DNA from: Patella vulgata
Lineage: Eukaryota; Mollusca; Gastropoda; Patellidae
NCBI RefSeq assembly: GCF_932274485.2
Contig: NC_065881.2
Span: forward strand, 85,376,702 to 85,440,701
Direction of reading: 5' to 3'
DNA length: 64,000 nucleotides
Position numbers and translations under genes: made by a program. The notes beneath the pieces are model-generated. The model worked only from the letters and a program-made list of their open reading frames with translations, was not told the origin of the DNA and made no database searches. Below, piece by piece: positions 46,047 to 61,000 of the stretch; the stretch's first letter is position 1; every line of letters starts with the position of its first letter.

Positions 46047-49000
46047 CTTAAACCTTTATGAGAAACATACTATTTCTGTCATTGATCTCAAACACACAGG
46101 TAAGTTTATAATAACCAAAGTTAAGTAGTTTGATCATAATCGAAGAAATCCGTTTAAAATTTACGATGGTTCAGACAGTAGTTGAAGTCCACTAAAGGGA
46201 ATGGGAGCCTATTGATCTTATTTCCTGATGCGGACGACGAATTCTGGATTCGGTTAACCCCAACCAAAAATGTCCGACGTGCAAAATTTTTAAATAGCAT
46301 CCCTGTCCGTACCTATCATCCCTTCTATAGATCATTAATGCTTGACAATTGTGTACTGTGCAGTCTTGTACAGTTATAGATTGACAACAGATGTGTCCCC
46401 TTACTATTAAATGTGTTCCTTGCCATTTATGTATACATTATGGAAGCGCTGGCAGTTCTCACTATAATAGTTAAAAACTAGATAATGTAAAGGCAATTTG
46501 CGGAAAATTTCAGTCAAATTGAGCCTCTCTGAACCGAGATTTTAGCGAATGAATTTTGGGCCTAGCCTCTATCATCATTACTAAAGTCTGTCAATATGTT
46601 TCACAGAGATCTTTTAATATCTCTGTAACAGATGACTGTTTCGACACGTGGCGTCACACATTGGTTCAATAGCGCGTGCATTGTTTACATAAGACGTTAC
46701 TGATTCGGGCTAAATGGCGAATTTTAATTATTTTAATACCCATTTACACTAAAAAGGAAATGATTTTTACCTACAAATAATTCAAACGTCTTTATTTATT
46801 TTTCTAATAAATGAAAAAAATGTTTTAGAATTTAATTTAATTTAATGGGACTCATTAAGTCGCATCGATGTCATCCTTATCAGTGATTGTAGCGGCCTAG
46901 CGAAAATTCACTGCTCATCAGTGTGATAGTCTGTACGATAAAAACATAGTCTCGATTATCCAGGTTTTCATTTAATTATCAATGAGCGTTAGGCAGCAAA
47001 TTCTAATCCAGAAAATATCGCAGGCTAGCGATGACATCGAAAGCTGATTATGGTCTGGATAAGTTAATTAATGTCTAATTAATAAATTAGATAAAATTTC
47101 AGGCCTAAAGGAAGACCTGCAATTGGCAGATTTAGCTCTTGCATAAAGTATGTGTGTATGTTTAATGAACTTTGAGGGTAAACTTACTTATTAAATGTGT
47201 ATCTCCTAGCCATTTAATGAGTTCTCCACCGTTAATTAGAGAAAACCCAGTAAAAGTAAAAACATGAACAGAAACAATAAATAGATACTCAAACAGTAAT
47301 ACAATAAATATATATACTAAAACTGTGATACAATAAATAGATACTAAAACTGTGATACAATAAATAGATACTAAAACTGTGATACAATAAATAGATACTA
47401 AAACTGTGATATAATAAATAGATATCAATACTATGATACAATAAATATATATTAAAACTGTAATACAACAAATATAAACTAAAACTGTAAAACAATAAAT
47501 AGATTTTAAACTCTCAAGCAAATAATTTAAAAGAAATAAATTAAAAAAACACACACACAAAAATGTCTCAAGTCCATTTCATCTTTTTCTTTAAATCTGT
47601 CATCTTTATTCTTTGCTGGTTTACTAGAAAGAAAAACAAGAAACCTGTCATCTATTATTGTAAAATACAGATATATGATGTATTATAGGTCAGTGAAGGT
47701 CCATTTTGGATATCCCTTTGCTAGAGGTGCAGGACACAGGGTCTAACATGGAGCAATGTCTAGTCATTTAGGGATAATTGACGTGCATATAAAAGAACCC
47801 TGGACAGTTGAAATTCAATGAAGTGTTGGAATGTGATGGGGAGTAGGCGAAAACTCTACTGCCAAGGCACAATTACCTTCATAGCACACTACATGGCAAA
47901 TTCCTGTCTTCATCACCCCAACAAGTAAAACGTTAAACCCAATTTCATTGCCGTCGACCAGTCCGTCTGCACGTACAGAAGTACGTCCGTCGTCCACAAT
48001 TCCTTGTGAACATTCTACATTTTTCATTTGATTGTTTTCAATATTGTTGCTTACACAAGTGAGATGAAGAATAATTTCAATAATTTCCGTTAATTTCTTC
48101 TGGAGTTATCGCTCTTGTTTCACTGTGTTGGACATTGTGAACACTCTAACGACAAAAGTTATTATCCGATCTGTATGAAATTTATATGCATCAATTATAT
48201 TTCAGCAATTTCAGTTAATTAGTTCTAGAGTTATGGCCCTTGTTTCACTTTGTTGAACCTTATGGCGGCAAATAACGACAAGGGTTATCATCCGATCTGT
48301 ATGTAATTTATCTACATTATTTAAGTAAGTAAAACGAAAATAAACTGTCGAATTTCAACAATTTCTGTAAATTATTTCCAGAGCTGAGGCCCTTGTTTCA
48401 GTTTGTAAAGCGTTGTGAACACTCAAACAACAAAAATTATAATCTGATCTGTACGAAATTGTCTTACCTACAAAAAAATAAATATGCGACAACCGTTGTC
48501 GACCACGCGGACGATTTGGCTGCTGTGGGTGTTCGTTTCGTTGCTTGGCAACCTATCTTTTCATTTAGGCGCATTCATATACAGGGGTCTTCATTAGACC
48601 AATTGGCACAGAAAAGGAGGTTCAACTCAATTTCATTTTTTCATTAAGGTGAATTTACATACATGGGTCTTGGTTCTTGTACCCTTTCCAGAACACTAGA
48701 TTCCACTTCTTATTAACTTGTGTAGATAACACACAAGTAGCTAATAACTGTTGTTATTAGAAAATGTTGAGGACATTTGTTATTAGAAAATGTTGAGGAC
48801 ATTTGTTATTAGAAAATGTTGAGAAAATTTGTTATTACAAAATGTTGAGAAAATTTGTTATTACAAAATGTTGAGAAAATTTGTTATTACAAAATGTTGA
48901 GAAAATTTGTTATTACAAAATGTTGAGAAAATTTGTTATTACAAAATGTTGAGAAAATTTGTTATTACAAAATGTTGAGAAAATTTGTTATTACAAAATG

Positions 49001-52000
49001 TTGAGAAAATGTGCTATCAAAAAGTAAATTTTTATTCTAACATGATGATCAAATTTGTTATTAAAAAGTGAATTTCTAATTATATTATATAAGACAAAAA
49101 CTGTTATTATACAATGTGAACATTGTTATTATACAATGTGAACATTGATATTATACAATGCGAACATTGATATTATACAATGCGAACATTGTTATTATAC
49201 AATGCGAACATTGTTATTATACAATGTGAACATTGTTATTATACAATGTGAACATTGTTATTATACAATGTGAACATTGTTATTAAACAAGATAAAAAAA
49301 ATTGTTATTATACAACGTGAACATTGTTATTATACATTGTTATTTGAACATTTGTTATTATAAGATGTGAAATAATCTAAAACATTTGAATGAAATGTAT
49401 ATGTATATAATACCCCATTGGTAGCTTTCTCGAATCTAAAACCCCCTCTGATAGTCTGAAAAATAAAACAAATTAAAATTTGTAAAAAAAAAACCTGGGA
49501 TCTCCTATTTATTGGGTCAGCCCGTTACTCAATGAGCCACCGTGGTTTTCTCACATATACAAATAATTACAGAATAAAGGATCGTTTTTTTCATGTAAAT
49601 TCTGTGAAACTGAGTTTATCAGAATCATGCAGATTTGACTTAAGGATTCCTCCATTCAGAGAATTTTACCCAGATAGCAACATCAATACAATACAATAAA
49701 TAACTACCTCTGGCGTCACTTCGTTGTCATCACACCATTGTTTAAAAGCTGATTCGGCAGCCTCTATGGTTTCTTGATCCTTTGCCTTGCAGAAGATACG
49801 AATCATGTCTACTTGAAAATGCGCTGGAAGCATCTGGGGGCCCTGAAAAGAATATTGGAAATGAAATGAAATAAAATGAAATGAGGTTTCAAGATCTACT
49901 TTCTGCACCAAGTGGGATGATAACGACTGGAATACGCCATGCGGTGTGCTAGAAGGGAATTTGTGTTGGATAGCAGCTTTTCCAATTACCCCAGAATAGA
50001 TGTGATGTATTAGAATAAAGGGGCGTTAACTCTGACACAAACTAAGGCATGAATTCAATACAGGGTTTCTATCTGACAAGAGGTAGGACTGGGTGCCTAA
50101 CCCCATGGGTTTTTCTCCAACAAGTGGTTTCATATACTTCACCCCTGATGTAAAACTTTCTAGCCCAGTTGTAAACACTCCCAGCTCTGATGCAAAATAA
50201 CATTTCAGCCCCTTATACCCAACTTACATATGCATACACAGAAGACTTCAATAAATCAAACCTATCTATAAATAAAATCAAAGATATGCGTATGTAAAAT
50301 CCTACCTGGTCTTCACAGAGTTTTAAACATTTTTTAATGATATGGTCTTTAGGGTCATGATGTTTGGGTTTCTCGTAAAATCTGTAATATCTAACTGGAT
50401 CTTCATCTTTCATACAATAGTCATAATGAACACGCTGAAATAATGAAGGATATATTGGAATTGTATCCGTATAATATATCTGCAGTTAAGACGTCCAATA
50501 GGAAGCCCCACGGGCTGTCACATTTTTATTCTTTGCATATTGTGGTCATTATGACCAAACATTTTGGTTAAAACGGCCAAATAAGATTCAAAACGGTTTA
50601 TGTAATATTTATTATTCTTTATCAGCTTTGGGTTCGTACACCCTTCCATTAAACCCTAGTCCTACAAGAGGCGGAATGCCGTTGGAATGAACATTCTTTG
50701 TATATTCCTTGATATTGGATTCTAAAACTTCTGACTGCATTCTTGTGGTCGGCCCGCATGTTTTGCTGATGCTCACAATATTCGAGGTGCATTCGAAGTG
50801 GAGAAATATCGAATAGCATTCGAATTATATTCTAAATACACCCTGACTGCATTCTAAATATTCTTATAGTATTCCAACAACATTCAAATCATTTCTGATC
50901 GCATTGGAGGGAGAATCGAAACGGCAAGCTACTTCAAATCATGCCAGAATGTCCCGAATGCTTCTCAAATGAGCCGGAATGCACCTCGATTGCTATCGGA
51001 ATCCATTCGTGTTACATTCGAAGTGCATTTGAAATATTCAAGTTGCATTCGAAATATTCTGACTGCATTCCAACAGCAGTCGAAATATTCTAACTGCATT
51101 CTAAACAACAGTCGAAATATTCCTACAGTGTTCCAGGTACATTCGAACTGCATTCGAGACTAAAAGGAGCTAAATCACCATCCTTTGCCAAATAGAAATA
51201 GACACAAATGGGTCGCAATGCATATAATAATGTAATATGAATGTACATATATAAAAACTTATTTACATTCAATCGTTTCTGTTATTAAAGGACAATATTG
51301 GTGTCAGTCATTATAAAATATGTGATAGAGCTCGTTAAATACATCCCAAATATAATTTTAACACAGATATCATTGCTACGATAGCTGAGTAACAAGCACG
51401 TGAAGAAACGGGAAGTGACGTCAAACATGACAAACACAAGTTGTCCTTCTATATAACAGACTGAAGTAACGAGCGGTAACAGACAAACGATCGAATTTCA
51501 TTTCACTGATAATTCCACTGATGTTGAAAAGTTATTATATGGGACTGTGCCAATTTTAAAATGTTTATTTTGTCTTAAATATTGGATATCAGAAGCCCAT
51601 CTTTTCACAATAAGATAATATCAATGTCGATTTAAATTGACTAAACAAGTCGTGATATTGAGTTAGTGACTTGCCTCCTTTAATAGACACGAAATGTGCA
51701 AGAATCATTTGAGGTATGTTTGAAGCGCATTCTAAGTATTCGAACGGCATTCTTACAAAGCTGTAAGAATTTTGGTCAATTTGAAATCTCCCCCCCCCTC
51801 CCCAAGGTGGCGCGAATTATTAGAATTCTTCATTCCGACTGCTTCTGCTCGATTCCTAATAGGTGTGACGGGGCCTTTACTATCGCCAACCATATTACTT
51901 TCTGTTTTTTAATTTGTTTTTATTAAATACAAATTCAATGTAATTTAAACCTTTATATAATTTATGTTTATAATTTATTTAAACAACGTATTTGTTTGTC

Positions 52001-55000
52001 TTAAAATCCCACAATTACGTAGGCTAAATATTTATTGAATAATCAGATAAATAAATTATAAAGCATTTATTGAATAAACAGTTTTTAAAAAAAATTGATC
52101 AAATATAAAGTCGAGTTTTCAGATCCTATAATTATAAATTGAATAATCAGATAAATAGAGTGGCACAATTTTCATCTGAAAACCGGACTCGGCTAATAAA
52201 GATAACTGGCTAGTACTTTGATATTAGCATGCAAGACATCTTCAAGAATAACTTTTCAACACATAAATAAATTGATAAAACTATAAATAAACTAACCGAC
52301 AATGTGAGAAGTTCATGTTTTAGTTTACTTGTTTTATCCAACTTAGCGATTTCCGTTGGCACATCCTTCTCCCTTTCCTGTCAAATAAAAATGTTAGTTG
52401 TAATGCTCACACAAATATTAGAATATGTATTCGATGTGAATTAAACTAAGGCCAAATAAAAAAATAAATTCTGTTTCTTAGACAGTTCTGCCTCACTGAA
52501 AGTGAACTAAAGATAAGAATTTTCGTTCAGTCAGGGGACATAATCTATCATGCCAATATCGAATGAACCAAGATCTTTGGGATATAAACCTATAGTTCAA
52601 GTTCCAGCAAAAACTCTGACCTCTAGAGGGTTCATTAGCTAAAAACGTGATTTTTCGTAAAACAACGGGTCCGATATGTAGTGCCTTGAATTATGATGTT
52701 TATGAGAAGTTATTTATCCCATTAGCGATATTATGACAAAGTAAACGAGAGCATCGCTCCCGCTGCAATATGGTACTTATTAAAATGAAGAGAATGAAAT
52801 GACTGCAATGACTGTAATATGACAAGGCCGGGCAAAGAAGGCTAGCCGTTGGGTTTGTTTCGCAAAATTTACAGACTAAATATTAACAGAGAAGTGGCTA
52901 TGAATTCGCCCCAGGGTTCATATACTCTTAAAAAAAATAGGGGATATTCTGAAACAATATAAAACTGCGGAAATGCACTGCTCTTTTTATTAGAGGTAAC
53001 CAGTGTATGTAAATAACAGGCCAATTGCCTACACATGAACATAAACAGTTTATTTTGGCGGCTTATCTGACGACCCGATTTCACTCGCAAAAAGATACAC
53101 CGTCAAAAGTGAAAATGGACGTTTTTGATTTTGAGTAATTGCTCCACCAATCCTCAGACATTCCAATACCCCAATCACGAGTTGGGGCAATCTGACCCAC
53201 TCCTCTTGCAGTGCTACGGCCAATTCTTGAAGTGTTGTCGGTTGACATTGACGTCGACGAACACGTCTCCCGATCAAATTAAACGTAACACACTAAAGCA
53301 AAGATACGCTAAACAGTAAATATTATGCAAGAACCGATAGGAAAGCAAGCATGGATAGATAAACCAGCACGCGGCAGTTTTCATCAACTTTTCGTCGAAG
53401 TGTCAAATTTGACAATGAACCACTCCCACGTGTATGGCGCTATTGCGTGTTGCGTGTCGCATGTGCAGCTCAGTGGTTCTGTTGGGGCGCTAAGTTCTTC
53501 ATCTGTGAACATACTCTCAAAGCATGTCAAGTTTCAAGATGATCCATTCAGAATTCCAACCTGTAGACCCCCCCCCCCCCAATGTGTGTGGACATGGACC
53601 AATATGATGGTACAACCCTATGATGAATAATGCCGAAACGGGTCCAGATCTGTTAATAATTGCAACCTGAAGATTTACAGACACAATATTAACAAAACTT
53701 GGGTGTGACACTGCCCAAGGGGGTCGGGACATGCACCAAAATCAATAGTTGCCATCCTAAGGCTATCAGAATACATATGCCAAATTCCAAGAAGATTCAT
53801 TAAGAATTGTGGACTGTTGGCGACATACAGACACACAAGAAAAATGGGTTTGAGCATTCACCAAATACAATAGGGATCGTCCTCAGGGTATAAGGAATGG
53901 GTATACCGAGTTTCAAGAGGATCTGTTAAGGAGTGTGGGCTCCAGTCGACACACCCACACACACACACCCACACCCACCCCCACACACACACACACACAC
54001 GGGCGCAACTTGGGCCTAGCTGTGTCCCTTGGAATCGGGTATAAGGAATAAGTATGAACAGTTTTCAGTATGATTCATAAAGAAATGCAGTCTGTAGACG
54101 ACACACTGACACGCAAAGAGAACATGGGCTTCATTCTGCTCCTGGGTTTTGGGCATGCACCAAAAACCGTAGGGATGACCCTTATGGCATAAGCAAGGGC
54201 TAAGTGAGAGGGACGTGCTTTGCGTCATAGTTTTGGGCCCTCTTGAGTTTTTGCGTCCCCTCTCAAGTGGCAAAAGAACACGCGATTTAAATGCGGTTTT
54301 CAACATTATAATCATAATGCTCAACCAGTGTCAAACATATACCGTTTATCAGATATGCTACAAATCTACACTAGCTTGTTCCAGACAGCCAAATATTACC
54401 CGGTGGCACTAGGAGAGACCACCCCTCTCTTTCCCGCATTCACATATAAATATTGGGGTTTTTTTTAGACCCGGACGACAGGATCTTGTTCCTCAAGCAA
54501 AATCATAGTCACCATGACCTTGGGTACAAGGAATAAGTATGCAAAGTTTCAAGGTGATCCGTTCACTCGTCACAAACGAGGTAATTTCGGGACTAACATA
54601 TGGTTCAATTTTATTTCAATAATTCGCTTAGGGGTCTTTAGCAGTGGGAGGAAACCGGAGGAACCAAGGAAACCAACGAAGATGGACAAGCGACCCTACT
54701 CCTTGTCACGTACAAAAGGAGAATTGAAACCACGCCAGATGACGCAATGGCAGACTTTAAGATACAACGCGCGCTAAGCATTTGCCATCTACAACCCCCC
54801 CCCCCCCCGTTATACCACAAACAAACAAATACAAAAAATGGTCATCTTTAGGGTATAAGGATTGAGTATGCAAAGTTTCAAGACAATCCATTAAGAATTT
54901 CACCATGTGGGCGATCCACAGACACACACCATCACACATACACACACAGAGATAGGGTGGACGTATAAAATACAAAAACCTACCTCCTGCATCAGATTTG

Positions 55001-58000
55001 TGGGGAGGTCTGTCCAAGAACCAGAATATCTATTTTTTTAGGGCATAACAGAACTTGATTGGGTTTTTTTTGTTTCTTTTTTGTTGTTGTTTTTGTTTGA
55101 AATATTTACTATTATTAAATCAAGGAAAACTATAAAAGTAAACAAATATATCTGTTCGTGTAAACGTGTCACCTTATCTAGACGTTCGGAACGCTGCGCC
55201 GTGCCAACACATATGTATAACTGACGTTTCTGGATTCTATCAATCAGATCTCTGGCACCTTGTAACTCTGGTTCTGTCGACCACATTATTCGCTGAAAGA
55301 TTGTATCATCCAGTTTCTTATACGCCACCATATCGTCTATACATTCACTTAAACGTCGTGGTGTACTGAAAAATATTTTTCACCATGAAAAACTTGCATA
55401 TATTTTTTAATGACACTGAAGCCATAAACATCAGGAGCCTTTTTGTGTGTCTTACAAAAACGACGCTCGAAATTTAAATTCTAAAAATAAGCAAACATGA
55501 AAACAAGTCCAAGATGATATTTTAGTCAACAAGTGGTTGCAATGCAAGAGATGGACAGAGAACAGGGAAAATCAAAAGGGTTCATTCTCTCATTGTCCCA
55601 ATGCTTCACATCAAATGTTTGGGGGCCGGTCAAGCAATGACCAAATGATGAGAAAAATATAACCCCAGGACTTTTACTGTCCATTGGGTGGGATGATGCA
55701 ATTCCCAACCAGAATTCAGAGTTTCAGAAAATCACACAATTCTAATTCTCAAGCTCAAACTACAGTTCCTAAAAATTCGATCCGCCTAGCGCTACCTACC
55801 GTTATTTTGCGAGATCCGACTACGGTTATTTTGTGGTAAAGTCGGGAGCTGCCACCTGATTCAATGACAGACCTTATGGTTCCAAGCGAACACGTTGAAC
55901 CACTTGATCCCCCCCCCCCTATGTAAATGACAAACCCATATCAACTCTCTAGGTCACTGGATTAGAACACATACCAGTAAAGCGGTTACAATCAGGGCAT
56001 AAATCTTCTCAAATCCTCAAAGGCTAATATCCGCATTATATATTCATTTGCCTTTATCTAACTTTAACCTATTATAGCACGAATGGACAGCTCTTTATTT
56101 AAATCTTACATAATGCATCGTTGACAGCAATATTATACTTACTTATCTTCACCGAGAAATGTAAAAGTTTTACATTTATCAGCTATTTCCAATGCATCTA
56201 CAATCCTAGTTTAAATAGAAAAAAAACATAAGAGATTATTATCACCATAACAACAGATTATTATCACCATAACAACAGATTATTATCATAACAACAGATT
56301 ATTGTCACCATAACAACAGATTATTGTCACCAGAACAACATATTATTATCACCAGAACAACAGATTATTATCACCATAAAAACAGATTATTATCACCTTA
56401 ACAACAGAGTGTTATCACCAGAACAACAGATTATTATCACCAGAACAACAGATTATTATCACCATAACAACAGATTATTATCATAACAACAGATTATTGT
56501 CACCATAACAACAGATTATTGTCACCAGAACAACATATTATTATCACCAGAACAACAGATTATTATCACCATAAAAACAGATTATTATCACCATAACAAC
56601 AGAGTATTATCACCAGAACAACAGATTATTATCACCAGAACAACAGATTATTATTACCACAACAACAGATTATTATCACCATAACAAAAGATTATTATCA
56701 AAGTTTTGGTAAAAATTTGTATGATTTGTACTTACATACTCTCTATTGCCTGTGCAACAACATGCATACACGCTCGACTATGTAAATATTTACGGGTGTG
56801 AAATATTTCATACAGATTCTCAGCCTCCTGTCATAAAATTAAAAAAATAATAAATTCGGGATATAAACCAAATTTTTGTAAACCCTTCTAAAGATACTTT
56901 GATCCTTAAAGCAATTTCTACAAAATAATTAATCATTTTCCCAGTAAACAACAAATCTTAAAACCATTTCAAAATGTGGTTGCCATGCCATTTTTCAAGA
57001 GATGGACAGTGTATAATAAGGGGCCATGGGCCTGGATGTTACGGCCAGGCATGTGTCAATATCAAACGAAACCGAGATCGTTGGATATTAACACACATTT
57101 TAGGTTTCATCAAAATCGGATAAAAATTGTGACCTCTAGGGGTCCACAACCTTGGTATTACGTACTTTTATATTATTTGCGAACGGGGAGTGGCCATTTT
57201 GTAGGGCAGTTTTGGTCGTAACGGTGGTATATTTGAACGGTTTGCAAAATCGGATAAAAAAATGTGACCCATAAAGGTCCCACAAGCTAACAACGCGATT
57301 GTTCGTACAATCAGGGGCATAATCCATGAAGTGAAGGTCCGATATGAGTGAATATCGAAAGGAACTTAGATCTTTGGGATTTAATCATATATTTAATTTT
57401 CATCAAAATCCGAAAATAATTATGACCTGCAGAGTGTTCCCACGGACGGTGGGCGGGGAGGGGGGGGGGCGACGACAATATACGTCTACATGAAAATGTG
57501 AGCGTATACAAATCATTTTAATTTAATTTTTAGTTTTGTACAAATCCATTAAATTCACAAACGAATATCTCAATGGAATGAAAATTTTATTTTATCATTG
57601 ATGAACACAGATGAATAAGATTCTTATTCTTTGATATTATATGAGCTTCAGCATGATCAGGAATTTCAATTTCATAAGCTTTAAAACTAATAAAACAATG
57701 AGTTTGGTTAATTACATAAATATTCTGGATAAGTCCAAAACTGGGCAAAAAATCTCCAGATTCAGCAAACAGAAATCACTGATGAGAAATATACATCCTC
57801 GGTATCCCCAGTGATCTCGTTTCGTTCTACTCCACTATACCCTGGGTTACCCAGTGTACTCATTCCGTTCTACTCCACTATACCCTGGGTTAATTCATAG
57901 GGTTTCCACGATTTCAAATTATCTGTCCTGGCCTTGATTGTAGCTATATTCTACGAACCAATTAAAAAACAGTTTACAAACCAGCCGTTTCGCCTTCGTT

Positions 58001-61000
58001 TTTATAAGGGCAGATAACCATATTCATGTCTATTTACTGAATGATTTATGTAAATAATGTTTATATTTATAATTTATTTATATTTAATTGTATTATCAAA
58101 ATCTGTAGTATGTGTTGTTGATTTCAAATATGTATAACATCTTTATGTTTGACTTTTGTTATTATTATTACTATTCGTTCTTTGTCTGAAATATGTCATT
58201 CTATTATGTTTGACTTTTGTTACTATTATTACTATTCGTTGTTTGTCTGAAATGTTTTATTTTGTTATGTTTATAATTACTGAACTTATACTTGGCAATT
58301 TGACTCACAATAACTTGTCTACGATATCACGTGGCCGTATAACTCTGCTAACGAACGATCGATTCGCAATAAAACCCTTGAACCTATATAAACGTCCGGT
58401 CTTCATCAATATAATATTATATAATTTGTTGTTAATAAATATGCATTGAGCATAATATGGACTTCTTTCATTTAGGCTAACGCCTAACCTTGTGTATTCC
58501 TCATAGATTAACCCAGGGGTTAGTGGAGTAGAACGGAATGAAACCACTGTGGATACCGAGGATGAGAAGTATAATGTATGCAATGAATTATGACATGACC
58601 TGATTGATGAACAAATGTGATTTCAGTAACACCAATAGAGTAAAACCTTTAAGCTTTAAAATAAAAGTCTTTTGTCAAAGTCTTAGCAGACTTTACAGCC
58701 ATGTCATTGGAACCGCCTACCCTGCCTTCATACATGTAATTATGTGTCCTCCCTTCCGAAAATATTTCATCGAATTTACCTCAAATACTCAAGGAAATTC
58801 CCCAATGAGAACACTGGTCCCTCTTTGTCTGATGTGTAACACTTGTTCCAATCAAATCCGGTGATAGTAAAATCCAATTGCGCTCAATGTACGTACCCCT
58901 CCCCCTTTGTTTGATGGCTCCCAGCCTTAGTGTGACAAGAAGCCAGTTAACGCTGCTGGTGATCGACTGATTATGACTGGTATCCACTTTTCTCTTATTT
59001 CGGCTTAAAAAAAAACATTTCAGTTTGCAACCATTTATATTCACAATTCCGCATTTTGTAGGTGGTGGATTGGACAGTTCTGGGCTACCTGGTTTTGTTG
59101 GGCCCAAACGCGGTGAAGTACAGTGCACTTACGTATTTTTGAAACAGGTTCCGAAGAGTGTTCTGTTATGCAAGATCATTTTCGACGTTCCAAAGTAAAA
59201 GTTCGGTGCTAAGACCCCCTAAAGATAAATTTTAAATGTTCTTATTATTAATTAGAACAGATTTCGCTTTAGTTTTTATATTTTACGTTGACATTTTATT
59301 GCTTCAAATCTTCCTATTGCAAAAACGGTAAATTTCACCTTTTGACCTCCAGGTGAATTTAGCAAGTTTACATTTTTATTGAAAGTGTGATTACTTTCGA
59401 TCATTTTCACCTTCTTTTCATAATACAAAATGACTGCGCATTCACTTTCAGTGCAAATGAACTCATTTGACCTTTGACCCCGAATATCTCGAAAACGCCA
59501 AAACGGCGGACTGATTACCACTCGGCATCGTATTCTACGCAAAAGTTTACTTTAGAAAGGTTAGGTCTGAATTTGTGCCCATTTGTTGGACCCCCCCCCC
59601 CCCCCCCGCGCGCTGAGCCTCCGGTCTACAAAAGGTCAACCCAAAAATGCAGGACGGGGAAAAATTTGTCTATAACTCGCACTACATGTTGTCGCCTATA
59701 AATTATGCCCCCTTATCTCTATCGATTTGTCTACGATATCACCCCTGGTGGAAGTGGACGTTGAATATGGAACAATATAAATAGGCACCACCCTGTTATT
59801 GAAATGACAACATCAATAGTTGCCGTCCTTAGGGTATAAGGAATAAGTATATCAAGTTCCAAGATAATCCATTCAGTATTGTGGCCTTCGCCCCTGGGGG
59901 TCAGGGCATTCACTAAAATCAATAGTTGACGCCCTTGGGCTATAAGGAATACAGATGCCAAGTACCAAGTTGATCTATTCAGAATTGCGGCCTGTAAACG
60001 ATAAACACAAAAATTGGGCGTTGCTCTGCCCCTGGGGGTAGGGACAAGCAGTTGTCATCCTTAGGGTTTAAGGAATAGGTATACAAGGTTTCAAAAGGAT
60101 CTGTTAAGAATTGTGGCCTGTAGGCGAAACACAACCACACAAACATTGGGTGTGGCTCTGTCCCAGGGGGTCGGGCATGCACCAAAAATAATAGAGGTCA
60201 GCCTTAGGGTATAAGGAATAAGTATAAAAAAGTTTTCAAGACGACTGATTAAGCATTGCAAGCTGTAAGTGACATACTGACACACAAAAAGAAAATGTCC
60301 GTGCCTCAGTCTGCCCCTGGGGGTTGGGCATTGACCAAAAACTATAGGGATGTTCCTTAGGATAGAAGGAATAAGTATGCAAAGTTTCAAGGTAATATGA
60401 TAAGAAATCTGGTCTGTAGATGACAAACAAATAAATACAAGAAATGGGTGTGGTTCTGCAACTGGGGGTCGGGCATGCACCATAAACAATAGGGATCATC
60501 CTTAGGGTATAAGGAATTCATACGAAATTTTTTCAAGACGACCGAGTAAGAATGTAAGAATTGTGGCCTGTAGGCGATACACAGACACACACAAAGATAG
60601 GGTGTCCTTAGGCTACAAAGAATAAGTATGCAAAGTTTCAAGATGATACATTAAGAAATGATACATAGTGATGATCCTTAGGGTATAAGAAATAAATATG
60701 CAAAGTTTGAAATGCGACCTGTAGACGACAAACAAACAAATACAAACCAGCGGCTGCCAGGCAGGATACGCCCACATTTTCAAGGGCCATAATTCAGGAA
60801 ATTACAATTCGATATGCGCGAATATCGACAGGAACTGAGATCTTTGTGTCATAAACTTACATTTCAAGTTTCAACAAAATCGGATAAAAATTGTGACCTC
60901 TATAGGGTAAACAACCTTGATATACTATATTTTTACGCTATTTGAGAACGAACGGCGGCCATTTTGTCTGTCAATTTTGGGCCGATTTTCACGAAATTCG

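Noticed and set aside
47162-47560. 132-aa minus frame rich in Tyr, Ile and Val
   Set aside because: Caused by the 28-bp tandem repeat.
58156-58449. 97-aa frame inside the 9-bp-duplication element as a transposase
   Set aside because: Hydrophobic low-complexity start arising from a 63-bp direct repeat; no catalytic motif.
60091-60641. Minus-strand frames of 84-132 aa with repeated protein-like text ([10 protein letters not shown]...)
   Set aside because: They are translations of the tandem repeat family B. The same phrases appear in other frames and end at unit borders.
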